A stretch of DNA of 64,000 nucleotides, from NCBI GenBank assembly GCA_035610835.1, contig CM069452.1, positions 23,627,121 to 23,691,120 on the forward strand, read 5' to 3'. Positions within the stretch are counted from its first letter, which is position 1. Each line of letters starts with the position of its first letter. A program made the position numbers and the translations under genes. This document shows positions 36,190 to 46,649 of this stretch, one piece after another. Source of the stretch: Ophiura sarsii (lineage: Eukaryota; Echinodermata; Ophiuroidea; Amphilepidida; Ophiuridae). The notes under the pieces were generated by a model. That model had not been told where the DNA came from and ran no database searches. It was given only the letters and a program-made list of their open reading frames with translations.

Positions 36190-39100
36190 TGTCGATCTCG
36201 ATCGGTCTTCGTGATGGCTCGCCATATTACTCTGTCCTCATGCATACTTTCATCTCCTCATCATTCAGTCCTGTGTCTTTCGCCAAGATGTCCAAGTATG
36301 TTAAAGCTGGGCGGCCGACAGATGTATGTCCGTGTTTGGGTCTCCATAGCAGAAAGTCCGATACTATCTCATTTTCTCTTCTCATGCAATGCCCGGCAAA
36401 TCTCATCCTTCGATCTGTGATGTTTTCTGATACTTTTTGTAAGTTTCCATACAGGTCTTTGTTATGTACCTTGTCTTTCCAACTAATGTTGAGTGCAGTT
36501 CTCAGCATTCTAGTGTAGCATCCATCTAGAGATTTCTTCAGTCTGTTGGTGATGGTCCATGTCTCAGCTCCATACAGTAGAACACTTTGAACAGTAGCTT
36601 GGAAAAGTTTGATTTTTATTTTTCGACGGAGTCTGGATTTCCACACTTTGTTCAGTGCATTGCAGGTCTTCCAAACAAGTGCTTTACGTATTTTTATGTC
36701 ATGCTGGCTACTATCTACCCAAGCTCCCAGGTATTTGAAGTCCTCTACGTTGTCTAAGTTACTTCCATCAGAGGTTTTTAGCTGTACCGCTTGTGTTCGG
36801 TGAAATACCATGCATTTGGTTTTCTTGGCATTCATGTGGAGCCCAGTTTTGAGTGCTGATTCTTCAACATATTTCAGCAGCTTCTGTGCCTGCTCCTTAG
36901 TGTCAGAAAGTAACGCTATGTCATCTGCAAAGCCAAGATCCGTGACTTTCTTTGGCCCAATTCTTCAACTTTGTGTAGGCTTGATGGCGAATCCTAGTTC
37001 CTCTTCTCTCCCACTGATAGCTATTCTTAAGCAATAATCAAGGATGAATTTGAATAGGTAAGGGGCAAGGGTATCTCCCTGGAGTACTCCTGCTAGGATG
37101 TTGAACAGTTCTGTGTCGCCATCAGGTGATATAACTTTGGCTCTTGTGTTTCTGTAAGTTTCATCAATTGCATCTGTTATAACTTGTGGGATACCGTATG
37201 CTTTGAGTATCTTGATCATTTTTCCACGATGTATGGTGTCGAATGCCTTTTTGAAGTCAATGAATGTTATGACTGCAGAGAGATTATTGTAATGTATACC
37301 TTCGATGATTCTCCTGAGCTCAAGGATGTGTGAGGTAGTGCCTCTTCCCTCGCGGAACCATTCTGGTTAGTTCGAAGTAATTCATCTAGGTGAGGTCTTA
37401 TTCTGTTGAGAATCATTCTGTTATATGTCTTGGCCACAATGGACTTCAGACATATACCTCGGTAGTTTCCTGCTTGACTTAGGTCACCAGATTTTGGGAC
37501 TGGAATCAGGTTCAATATTGCCCACTTTTCTAGGAGAGCCTTATTACAGATGTCCAGTATTAAATCATCAAGATTTCATCTTGTTCAGGTGGAATGTTGT
37601 CCTCTCCAAAACTTTTCCCCTCCTTGATAGATTTCTTGGCTTTCTGGTCCGGGTTTCTGGTACTCAATGTTATTGAAGGCAGTACACTTAATTGGTAGTT
37701 CTTCGAAAATCTTTGGGATGTCTTCATCTTTATCAGTCACTACCGGTGGATTTCCTAGAAGTTGTTGGAAGTGGCAGTACCAATTATTGACACGTTCTTC
37801 CTTTGTCTTTCCTTTGAGGATTCCATTCCTAGAGGTTTCCTTCCACTTACTTCGTTAATGAGCTCCCAAGATAATCTGTGTTGCATGTTTAGGGTTGCCT
37901 TCACCACTTATTTTAATTTCTTGTCCAGGTATTCAGAATTGACCTCATCATAGGCTTGGTCGAGTTCTCGTTTACCTGCTTCAAACTCTTGTGCAGACTC
38001 TTAACTGTCTTCTGTGACATGTTTTTCATACGTCTATCTTAGCTTCTTTCTGGCAGTTTCTATTTTTCTACTATAACACAATGCCTTTTGCCTCTTCTTA
38101 CATATTTTTTGTAGTAGTTTCTCGGCAGTTTCTTGATTCGCTGTGATAATGTTTCCATAATGTCACTGTTGGATTGTCATCACAGGTGTCGTTTAGTAGT
38201 GTGTATTTGTTTCTGACAGAATATTGGTCTTGCAGTTCTGAATCTTGGACAAGCTTATTCCAGTTGTATTTCACTTCTTTGGCTTGGTTTTGCTGTTTGC
38301 TCGTATAGGCTTAATCTAATCTTTGAGGTCACTATTCTATGATCGGATCCAATACTTGCAAACGAATTGTAGGCTTCTGTGTTCAGAATACTATTTTGCC
38401 ATTTCTTTCTGATCAGGATGTAGTCACGTACTCACGTTGTGCTCTGGATCCACTTGGTAGAATACAGGGCCACAGTTTTGTTACTTTCTTTTGGAATCTG
38501 GTGTTTGTAATAACTAGGTTATTTTCCATTGCAAACTCTTCCAATATTTCTCCGTTCCTGTTTGTGGTTTCATGGTAGGCAAAAGGAGCAATATCGTTAC
38601 AAATTCGAGCATTAAAGTCCCCAATTACTGTCAAGAAATTGTGGGCCGGTACTGATATGGTAGTTTCTTTCAGCTCGTCATTGTAGTCTCTTACCTCATC
38701 TTCACTTGCCACATTGGTGGGAGAGTATGTAGATACATGTATAACCGTAGTTTTTGGTTTGCCATTAAAGGTTGCTTGAATGGTTCTGGTCCTTATGTAG
38801 CAGATTGATGATATTGCTCGTTGTGCTCGTTGACTTAACAAAATGCCAACTCCACCCACTGCATCTCGTTGTCTATTTCTAGTAGCAGATGCTGTGATAA
38901 GTTGGTAGCCCTCTACGATATTATCATATCTTCTGTTCATCTGTATGAACTATCCGATGCTCTTGGATTCCAATAATGTCAATTTTATATTGTTGAGGTA
39001 AACCACACAGCACAAGTTTGTTTGTTTTTGTTCCTAATCGTTATTGTGTTTAGGGTTGCAATGTTCCTCAGCTTCATGCATTTCAGAAAAAGAGGTTTCC

Positions 39101-39262
39101 CTTTACATTCACTGTTATCAGTCACTGCCGTTCCTCGTTTAGTCCCCTAAGGATTTAAGGCACTGACGTCATCATTTTCACTTTGAAGTGGGGAGGTTTC
39201 ATCATTTGGGAGATTATCAGGGACTCTAACCCTGGTGTTTTTATTTGATGCCATCATAAAGT
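36190..39262 (-). pseudogene. RTE-like endonuclease/reverse transcriptase LINE, frameshifted
   Basis: Read on the minus strand, an ATG near 39257 opens an N-terminal leader. An endonuclease domain follows ('IDIIGIQEHRIVHTDEQ', 'GGVGILLSQRAQRAI', 'VIGDFNARI'; 39000-38413), then reverse transcriptase blocks 'NLIPVPKSGDLSQAGNYRGI' (37515), 'AGVLQGDTLAPYLF' (37110) and FADDIALLSD (about 36930-36901). The tail is 'LLYGAETWTITNRL' and 'GHCMRRENEIVSDFLL' (36835-36227). Several frameshifts and stops separate these blocks, so it is inactive. This domain order is that of the endonuclease-reverse transcriptases of the RTE/CR1 side of the non-LTR tree. The exact clade is inference. Confidence 0.8.
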
Positions 39263-39402
39263 CTTTCAGTTGCTATTGTTTGCTCGTGGTCGCAACTCCT
39301 ATACCAGCCGGTGTCAAATCACGTATTGGTTGGTCCCCGGGTTGGTCATTATTTATTAACCGCGTTCCGTTTATATACACAAAACTGTCCGTTTATCCCA
39401 GT

Positions 39403-39459
39403 GCGTTTACCTTCTCCGAGCTACGGTTTTCAATCCGTACGAATCTGGATGCCATCCCT
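39403..39459. repeat. Inverted repeat, right arm, flanking the RTE-like LINE
   Basis: 'ctacggttttcaatccgtac' to 'gaatctggatgccatccc' is the complement of the arm at 36070. It sits about 140 bases from the LINE's 5' start. See the matching left arm for the target-site remark. Confidence 0.8.
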
Positions 39460-39550
39460 TACTCTTGGGTCTGGGTAGGTATAAGATTTAGCGTAAATTA
39501 ATCGGTGTTTACCTAGTAACTTACGCCGGTAAGAGGTGCTATTGTATAAG
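39460..39550 (+). repeat. Short diverged piece of the 322-bp repeat
   Basis: 'ttactcttgggtctgg', 'aggtataagatttagcgtaaatta' and 'cctagtaacttacgc' match the middle of the repeats at 19659 and 42851 with indels. Confidence 0.6.
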
Positions 39551-40011
39551 TACTATTATCATGCTAAATAGCGCGATGTGAAACAGCCGCTGTCAGTGGA
39601 TAGTGGCTACTACATGCGCTATTAATTATGCTTTTATGAAAATTAAACAATTCTTATTATTATTGAAACGCCCTCCTTTGGAAATTTCAACCCCTGCCAA
39701 GTCCCGTTGTTTCAAACGCCCTCTGCCGCCACTATCAATCAAAGTTCAACATTCAACTCAACGTACTATTCAATATCTGTACATCCTGCCGATATATCAA
39801 TTGCGGGCACGTAGGGCCCTTTGGGGTTCTTGTCTGGGGTCCCATACATGCCAAGGTTGCTGTCATTGGTGTTATTGTATCCTAACATCCAATGCAATAA
39901 GATTCATCCATGTATATACCTCTTTGGCTGAATGAAGCAGTTGGGGCACATGGGGATACTGCCTGGGGCCACGTAAAGGCAAAAGTGGCTGTCATTGGTA
40001 ATTGTGAATGT

Positions 40012-41058
40012 AATAGTTTTAATGCAAAAAGATTGATCCATGTTCCAATGCAAAAAGATTCATCCATGTTCCAATGCAAAAATATTCATTCATGTTCCAA
40101 TGCAAAAAGGTTGATCCATGTTCCAATGAAAAAGATTCATCCATGTTCCAATGCAAAAAGATTAATCCGTATTCCAATGAAAAAGATTCATTCATGTTCC
40201 AATGCAAGAAGATTCATTCATGTTCCAATGAAAAAAGATTCATTCATGTTCCAATGCAAAAAGATTGATCCATGTTCCAATGAAAAAGTTTCATTCATGT
40301 TCCAATGAAAAATATTCATCCATGTTCCAATGCAAAAAGATTAATCCATGTTCCAATGCAAAAAGATTCATCCATGATCCAATGCAAAAAGATTCATTCA
40401 TGTTCCAATGCAAAATGATTCATCCATGTTCCAATGCAAAAAAGTTGATCAATGTTCCAATGCAAAAAGATTAATCCATATTCCAATGAAAAAGATTGAT
40501 TCATGTTCCAATGCAAAATGATTGATCCATGTTTCAATGCAAAATGATTCATTCATGTTCCAATGCAAAATGATTCATCCATGTTCAAATACAAAAAGAT
40601 TGATCCATGTTCCAATGAAAATGATTGATCCATGTTCCAATGCAAAAAGATTCATTCATGTTCCAATGCAAAATGATTCATTCATGTTCAAATACATAAA
40701 GATTGATCCATGTTCCAATGAAAATGATTGAACCATGTTCCAATGCAAAAAGATTGATCCATGTTCCAATGCAAAAAGATTGATCCATGTTCCAATGAAA
40801 AAGATTCATCCATGTTCCAATGCAAGAAGATTCATTCATGTTCCAATTATAAATATTCATCCATGTTCCAATGCAAAAAGATTCATCCATGTTCCAATGC
40901 AAAGATTCATCCATGTTCCAATGCAAAAAAGATTAATTTATGTTCCAATGCAAAATGATTCATCCATGTTCAAATACAAAAAGATTGATCCCTGTTCCAA
41001 TGCAAAAAGATTCATCAATGTTCCAAAGCAAAATGACAGATCCATGTTCCAATGAAAA
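40012..41058. repeat. 25-26-bp minisatellite, about 40 units
   Basis: The unit 'ccatgttccaatgcaaaaag' plus 'attcat' recurs throughout, with variants in three positions (cca/tca, gca/gaa, aaag/aatg). The mixture of 25- and 26-base units shifts the reading frame, so the 'MFQCKKI..SN' peptides seen in all frames are an artefact. 39550-40010 holds related weak units only. Confidence 0.92.
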
Positions 41059-41403
41059 ACCAAGATTTTCACCTGGGTATTGAAAAACTTGGTTTTTCAA
41101 TTGATAAACCAAATTTTTCTAATTATGTTACGTTCCGCGTCGAAAAACTTGGTTTTCAATTGATAAACCAAGTTTTTCGAATTATTGGGCATTATACTTT
41201 GATAAACTTGGTTTTTCGATCGAAAAACCAAGATTTTCTCCAGCCAACTGAAAATCTTGGTTTTTTTAAATCGATAATCTTGGTTTTTTATTTGAAAAAC
41301 CAAGTTTTTCGCCTAGCTGTCGAAAAACTTGGTTTTTCAATTGATAAACTTGGTTTTTCACTCGACAAACTTGGTTTTTCGGCGAAAAACTTGGTTTTTC
41401 GAG
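41059..41403. repeat. Palindrome-rich array of 'aaaaacttggttttt' units
   Basis: About eighteen copies of 'cttggtttttc' or its complement 'gaaaaaccaag' occur in both orientations, often as abutting pairs such as 'cttggtttttcaattgataaaccaa'. The stretch can fold into many alternative hairpins. It starts directly at the end of the 26-bp minisatellite. Confidence 0.85.
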
Positions 41404-41462
41404 TTACGTGGACATTGGGCCTGCCATAGCCGTCGCACAAATGCTTTAAAACCAGGTAGAAC

Positions 41463-41566
41463 AATTATGGGCGGCCAAAGGGGTCAAAGTGGTATAAAAG
41501 TATGAGAAAGGTGTCGATATAAAAGAAAGGTGTATAGAAACTAGAGAAAGGTATAGGATTAAGATA
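41463..41566. repeat. Inverted copy of the 44398-44478 end ('ggcggccaaaggggtcaaag')
   Basis: 'gggcggccaaaggggtcaaa' to 'gagaaaggtgtcgatat' is the complement of 44400-44478. It continues with 'gaaaggtgtatag' and 'gaaaggtataggattaagat', mirroring the 'cctttctc' array at 43500-43735. It is a broken copy of the foldback element to the right. Confidence 0.7.
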
Positions 41567-41633
41567 ATAATGCGCGACTTTTTACATTTCAGATTACAAT
41601 CGTGAAGGTTTCATCTTTTTAATAAAACAAAGT

Positions 41634-43172
41634 CGGCCGAGTGAACCAATGACGGGTAACTTAATAGGGAGGTAAGCTACCTCCCTAGTAGTAGTTATGC
41701 TCTAACTGTAGCGTAACTTACTAACGATGTTATTCTTAGAGCATAACTGGCGAGTATCACCAGAATAGCAACTAGCGAGGTAAATATCCACATTAAAGGG
41801 GATAGCGCATGGTGAGGAAAAGAAACCGCTGACGACGATTTTGTACCAGCTAAACCTTAGCTCATAACTAATACATCACTTACATCATACGATAGAAAAT
41901 GCGTTCAATCAAATGAAGGATGGTTGATTGAGCGCGCCGTCCACATTGGGTTAAGAGGTTGTTGTAGAGTCGCACACAATACCGCTTGCATGTAAACATA
42001 CGTAGAACAATTACAGACTGCGCCTACATATGTCCAACTTTTTAGATTCAAATAGTCGCCGCGCGCTGTTCAATTTTCGTTAGAATCCTCACCATGACCG
42101 CTTCCCTTTAATCAGCATAGTCCCCTTACAAAATTAATTGGCGCATATGCCAAGTGTTAACCTATAGTTTACTGTAACATTCTGACGTGAATGGTCCTCC
42201 GTAATATTAAAAATGTGTCGTCCCTCGCTAGGTCATAGGTGAGTGTAAATCAAGAATCACGTGGAGTCGGCCTGCGATCCGGAAAAAATGATGCAATTTT
42301 ATGGGCAAAAATTTCGAAGTTTGTTTACCGCTTTTTCAAAAAATAAGAACTATCATGACATTACAAACATACATGTATTTTGGGCGAGGGGCACATACAA
42401 ACATTGCACCAAAAAGCACAATTTTAATGACAAACACAAGCACCCAATGGAAACAATGATATACAATTATAACACATCTCTTAACACGAAACTTCCGTGG
42501 CGTGGATACCTTGTCCTTCGCTTGTTAACCGCAGAACCCCGGTTCGATCCCCAGACCACGCACGGCACGATATTCTTTTTTTCTTCTTCTTTTTTTCGTT
42601 CTTCTAGTTCTACCCTTCCACTCACAATCATGTTGAAACTTGGCTTTATCAGTTTTTAATTAATTAAAACAATAATAAATTATTTATTTAGACATTATTT
42701 AAGATCCTTGGACAATTAGTACATTTTGGTCAAAATATTACCCAAAGTCGGTGCGATTAGTGTTTGAATGGGCAAAAGGAGTTGATCTAAATATTGACTT
42801 AAAAAATCACCAAATTGCATGAATGGATTTAAAAATATATAAAATCTTTCAGCCTATGAGGGGTCACATTCCACTTCAAATAGACACCCCCTGGGCATGC
42901 AAGCGCAATTGGTCCTTCAGCATCAGTGAATCATCCCCTCCAATGTGCACAACAAATTTACGCTACTGCGTAATCGACTGACTTGTGGCATAAAACGTTA
43001 TGCCCCAACTTACTCTTGGGTCCGGTCAGGTATAACATTTAGCGTAAATTACCCGCCAGTTACTAGCCTAGTAGCTTACCCCGCATTAGCGCTCTCAAAA
43101 GTTTGGGTTACGCCTCAGTTACTAGCGAGGTAGCGCTATTCTTCAGCTGCCCGTCATTGGTGCACTCGGCCG
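41634..43172. mobile_element. Inverted-repeat transposon with CGGCCGAGTG ends, non-coding
   Basis: The left end CGGCCGAGTGAACCAATGAC and the right end, inverted, CGGCCGAGTGCACCAATGAC give terminal repeats of about 23 bp. The right 322 bp are shared with 19659-19980. Subterminal 'ctagcgaggta' and 'gggaggtaagctacc' blocks occur. No transposase frame is visible, so the element is non-autonomous. Confidence 0.7.
42485..42565 (+). other. tRNA-like relic with box B (GGTTCGATCCC)
   Basis: 'gcgtgg' and 'ccacgc' could pair as an acceptor stem around a tract with 'ttgttaaccgc' (like an Asn-type anticodon loop) and GGTTCGATCCCC. The D arm and the anticodon and T stems do not pair properly. It is a decayed tRNA or the head of a SINE and is unlikely to be a working tRNA gene. 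Confidence 0.4.
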
Positions 43173-43439
43173 ATATCTAAGACCTATGGCGAAAGTCCGG
43201 CCAAAATATTCACATTTGAAGCTGCAATCCAAGATTTGTAGGGACTTTCGTACCCCTGCACGCTGGCCCGCGGAAGCTTATGGTGGTGTGTACCCTTTGA
43301 AGAGGACTGAAATTTGAAAATCATTAGTTATTTCATATCATTATCTTCCCACGGGTATTTACCACATATCCTGAAAAAATCAGTTCAAATGATTCATTAC
43401 TTTTCTAGTTAGAGCAATTTTCTACATGCTATGCAAAAT

Positions 43440-43735
43440 AAATCGGGTGCCCCCCACCCCCCCCCCACCCCCACCCCCCCCCCCCCCCCCCATTCTAGAC
43501 CCCTTTCTCTAATTTATACACCTTTCTCCATTCTAGACCCCTTTCTCTTTATATCCTAGACGCCTTTCTCTAAATAACACACATTTCTCTATTTTATACG
43601 CCTTTCTCTAAATTACACACCTTTCTCCATTCTAGGCCCCTTTCTCTAAATTACACATCTTTCTCCATTTTAGACACCTTTCTCTTAGTTTATATCTACC
43701 TTGCGTACATTCTCTTAATCCTATACCTTTATCTA
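43440..43735. repeat. Poly-C tract and 'cctttctc' minisatellite
   Basis: A C-rich tract of about 45 bases (43447-43491) is followed by about a dozen units of 'cctttctctaaattacaca' or 'cctttctccattctagacc' (43498-43735), about 19 bp each with variation. This forms the outer part of the foldback element. Confidence 0.8.
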
Positions 43736-44478
43736 AACTGCGCCAATAAAGTATCTAAACACTTTCATATGGTCAGATTTATCGGAACCAGAAATAGTAT
43801 GCAAAAGATTAGGTAATTCATTTGATTCACAGTTATCTTCTGCGCATTTTGACACCTCTTTTGTTGCGCTACGATGTTATTTGGCGGATTTATGGGCACT
43901 TGAGTTCGAATTCAAAATTTGCAAAAGTTCCTATTCACCCCAATTCCAGAAAGGAACTCACACAAGCATCACACACAGACAAAATCAAGACAAAAGACAC
44001 CAGTTTTATTAATTAAAATGTATTGATTTATGCCTCCCATCTCTGACTCTTTTGTTTTGTTATTGACAATTTATGCTGATGTTCATCGCAATCGATTTAT
44101 CCAACGCGCGATAAACAAATCATTTATAAAAGGCGGGCAAAAATAATGCTGATCTTATTCGTCACAATACAACGCTCTTGCTTGAATAGGGGCTTTTGCA
44201 ACTTTTGAAGTCGACCTTAAGCCACTCAAGTGCCCATAAAACCGCAAAACAACATCGTAGCGCAACAAAAATGGGTGTCAAAATGCGCAGAAGATAACTG
44301 TGAATCGAATTAATTAATTATTTGTTTGCATACTATTTCAGGTTCCGATATATCTGACCATTTGTAAGTTTTTAGATACTTTATTGGCGCAGTTTAGTTT
44401 CTTTATACACCTTTCTCTCATATCGACACCTTTCTCATATACTTGTATATACCATTTTGACCCCTTGGCCGCCCATAA
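43733..44478. mobile_element. Foldback element with ~200-bp arms
   Basis: The arms 43733-43935 and 44190-44398 are inverted complements: 'actgcgccaataaagtatct', 'catatggtcaga', 'agttatcttctgcgcatttt', 'ttgcgctacgatgtt' and 'tatgggcacttgag'. The right side continues with 'cacctttctc' units to 44478. There is no coding frame. 44480-45255 shows nothing more. Confidence 0.8.
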
Positions 44479-45258
44479 ACAATAGCGTGTACACACAGAT
44501 TGACTATCTGTGGTGTACACGACGAGTAGGCCTACTGCCTGTATAGCCATCATCTAATGCTATGTTTAAACCTAGAACAATGCGACTTCCAACATCTCCC
44601 AGTATCCAGCCCTGCCAGTATCGATGTCCATCGGAAATAATTATAATACAAGTTCAATGAGATATGCGAACCAAATTCCCATCCCATGTCAACTTTGACT
44701 ACAATACCGTATTTCATTAAAATAGCCAGGTTCTTAGACTTTCCACTAATTTATGCTCAAAAGACTGCAATATCAACAAGTAGGCCTACATGAACATTGC
44801 TGACCGTCTTTGTTGACGTATTAAAACAATACTTCCAAATTATTTGTTTATCGTTGATTTCCAATTTATAGAAAGTTCTAGAATAGAAACACAGCATACT
44901 TAAGCAAAAATTGCTGTCAAAATGGATACTTTTTAAACCACCCTCATCATGGTGAATAGACCTGTTCCTCTTTATTCATAATCCAAGCATGGATAATCAA
45001 AACAAAGACATCGCGTCAATCATATCATCCCTCTCGATCTTAAATTGAAGATAAAGAGCCCCTTCTGACACCTTGCGTTCATCATCCCACGGAAGTGCTT
45101 CCAAATATCATCCTAAATCCATTAACAAAGTAACAAGGCGGGGTATAAACTAGCAGCGTGTTGCTTTTGATTATGAAATCACAGACTCCGTGTTGAAATA
45201 TACCATTTACTAGTGAAAACTGATTATTCCCAAGATTATCAGTCGGTGATTTATAGCT

Positions 45259-45534
45259 ATGAACCTGCGCAATATACAGCTGTATTGGTTCTGGTTTCTG
45301 ATATTCATTTCCGTTTTTGATTCCCAGTCGGTTTTCTCATCGAACAAGTGCGCTTATAATTATGATGTAGTCTATGGGTCCAAAACCATAAACCAGGAAT
45401 CAACGAAAATTTGGACTGAGCAAGAGCCACAAAGGCACCGCATCTTGCGCTGCCGGAAAACGATTACATTTGATTTGCTGTTGTTTTTCGGGGGTAATAG
45501 TCTGGTGTTGGACAGCTGTCAACAAGAAGTTTGA
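45259..45534 (+). CDS. Possible small secreted protein, 91 aa (uncertain)
   Basis: The reading frame starts MNLRNIQLYWFWFLIFISVF, which looks like a signal peptide with cleavage after 'DSQS'. It goes on to 'NKCAYNYDVVYGSK' and 'RHRILRCRKTITF' and ends 'LDSCQQEV' with three Cys in the mature part. There is no homologue I can name, no intron signals and no repeats. It lies 560 bases before the bHLH exon on the same strand. It could also be a chance frame or the 5' exon of something else. Confidence 0.3.
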   Translation: MNLRNIQLYWFWFLIFISVFDSQSVFSSNKCAYNYDVVYGSKTINQESTKIWTEQEPQRHRILRCRKTITFDLLLFFGGNSLVLDSCQQEV

Positions 45535-46093
45535 GTAGACCATATATCAGTGAACGGTCGATGGGTTCGCATGTGCAGTTGGGGTAGCCTTTCCATTTAG
45601 TACATCATCAGTGATTTGGTTCCTGGTATTGGTATATGCCTATACAACGCACATATCTGTTTATCATTCTAAATTTAAAGAATTGGAAAACAGAAAAATA
45701 ATTTTTACTGTGAATATTTTGACCTGAAAGATTTGTTGATTGAAACATCTCGCACAGTAGTAGCTTCAACTACCAGTAGCAGAAGTAGAACACATCGGTT
45801 TTTTGGTAGCATTTTACGTTTGATGGATCTACCGTCATGACCGTAGGACAGTGAGGCGACGATCCGCGCGCGTGACAACTAATTTATATTGTGTGACTCG
45901 AGGTGTAGATGATTATATTTGATTTGATTTTGGGTTGATTTTACTCCAAATAAATTGGAACTTTTGTGTGGAAACATTTCTCTTTGAAGTTTGTTTATAA
46001 ACTGGTTTCAGGACTGCTGCTGCGCTGCGTCACGGATACTTCACCGGTCCCCGAATTATCAGATACACCATTTATACCGAAAGCGACAGCAAA

Positions 46094-46648
46094 ATGCCGA
46101 AACGAAAACTTTCCGACGCCTTTCAATACACAGAAACCGAAATGAAATGTCATTCAGGTGAATTTGACTCTGGAAGCGAAAGCCCTTGTTCTGCGGACAA
46201 ATTGAACCAGAATGGGGATAACACGTCAACGATGCCACTTCTTGATGGCAACGTCCGCGGCGAGCCGCGGCAACGCGTAGCAGCTAATGCCCGGGAACGA
46301 GACCGTACACATAGTGTCAACTCTGCCTTTACGGCACTTCGGGATCTGATCCCAACCGAACCAAAGAATAGAAAACTTTCCAAAATTGAGACATTGAGAT
46401 TGGCAACTAGCTATATCAGCCATTTGGGAACAGTTCTCCTGGTCGGTGACGAAGCCATTGATCATCCTTGTATGCACCAGTCATTTAGAGGTGAGGATTC
46501 AGGACCAAGAGTGATTTGCACATTTTGCTTGAGCCATGGTGGAGACGTCGTCGGTGGTGGTACCACTATGAAAACTGGAGGATTTTCCTCGAATAAAGGC
46601 ATGCATATGGTGAGTATTAGTCAAACTGAAGTTAATTCTGAGTTGTAA
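46094..46648 (+). CDS. Scleraxis/paraxis-like bHLH transcription factor
   Basis: This is a DNA-binding regulator of the TCF15 (paraxis)/scleraxis group, which in animals works as an E-protein heterodimer at E-boxes in mesoderm. The basic region and helix 1 read '[20 protein letters not shown]' (60-79), and loop plus helix 2 read '[20 protein letters not shown]' to '[14 protein letters not shown]' (87-120). The downstream motif 'ICTFCLS' (141-147) is a hallmark of this group. The N-terminus is short and Ser-rich. The frame stops at 46648, but a perfect donor ATG|GTGAGT at 46610 (phase 0, after residue 172) suggests the exon ends at 46609 and the last 12 residues are intron read-through. Relatives have a short second coding exon, which I could not locate. 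Scleraxis versus paraxis is not decided. Confidence 0.85.
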   Translation: MPKRKLSDAFQYTETEMKCHSGEFDSGSESPCSADKLNQNGDNTSTMPLLDGNVRGEPRQRVAANARERDRTHSVNSAFTALRDLIPTEPKNRKLSKIETLRLATSYISHLGTVLLVGDEAIDHPCMHQSFRGEDSGPRVICTFCLSHGGDVVGGGTTMKTGGFSSNKGMHMVSISQTEVNSEL

Positions 46649-46649
46649 A

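Noticed and set aside
40012..41055. Overlapping frames encoding 'MFQCKKIDPCSN'-like repeats
   Set aside because: This is the translation of a 25-26-bp minisatellite. Frames change with unit length, and both strands look equally open.
42485..42565. Functional tRNA-Asn gene
   Set aside because: Only the acceptor-like ends and box B fit. The D arm and the anticodon and T stems do not pair.
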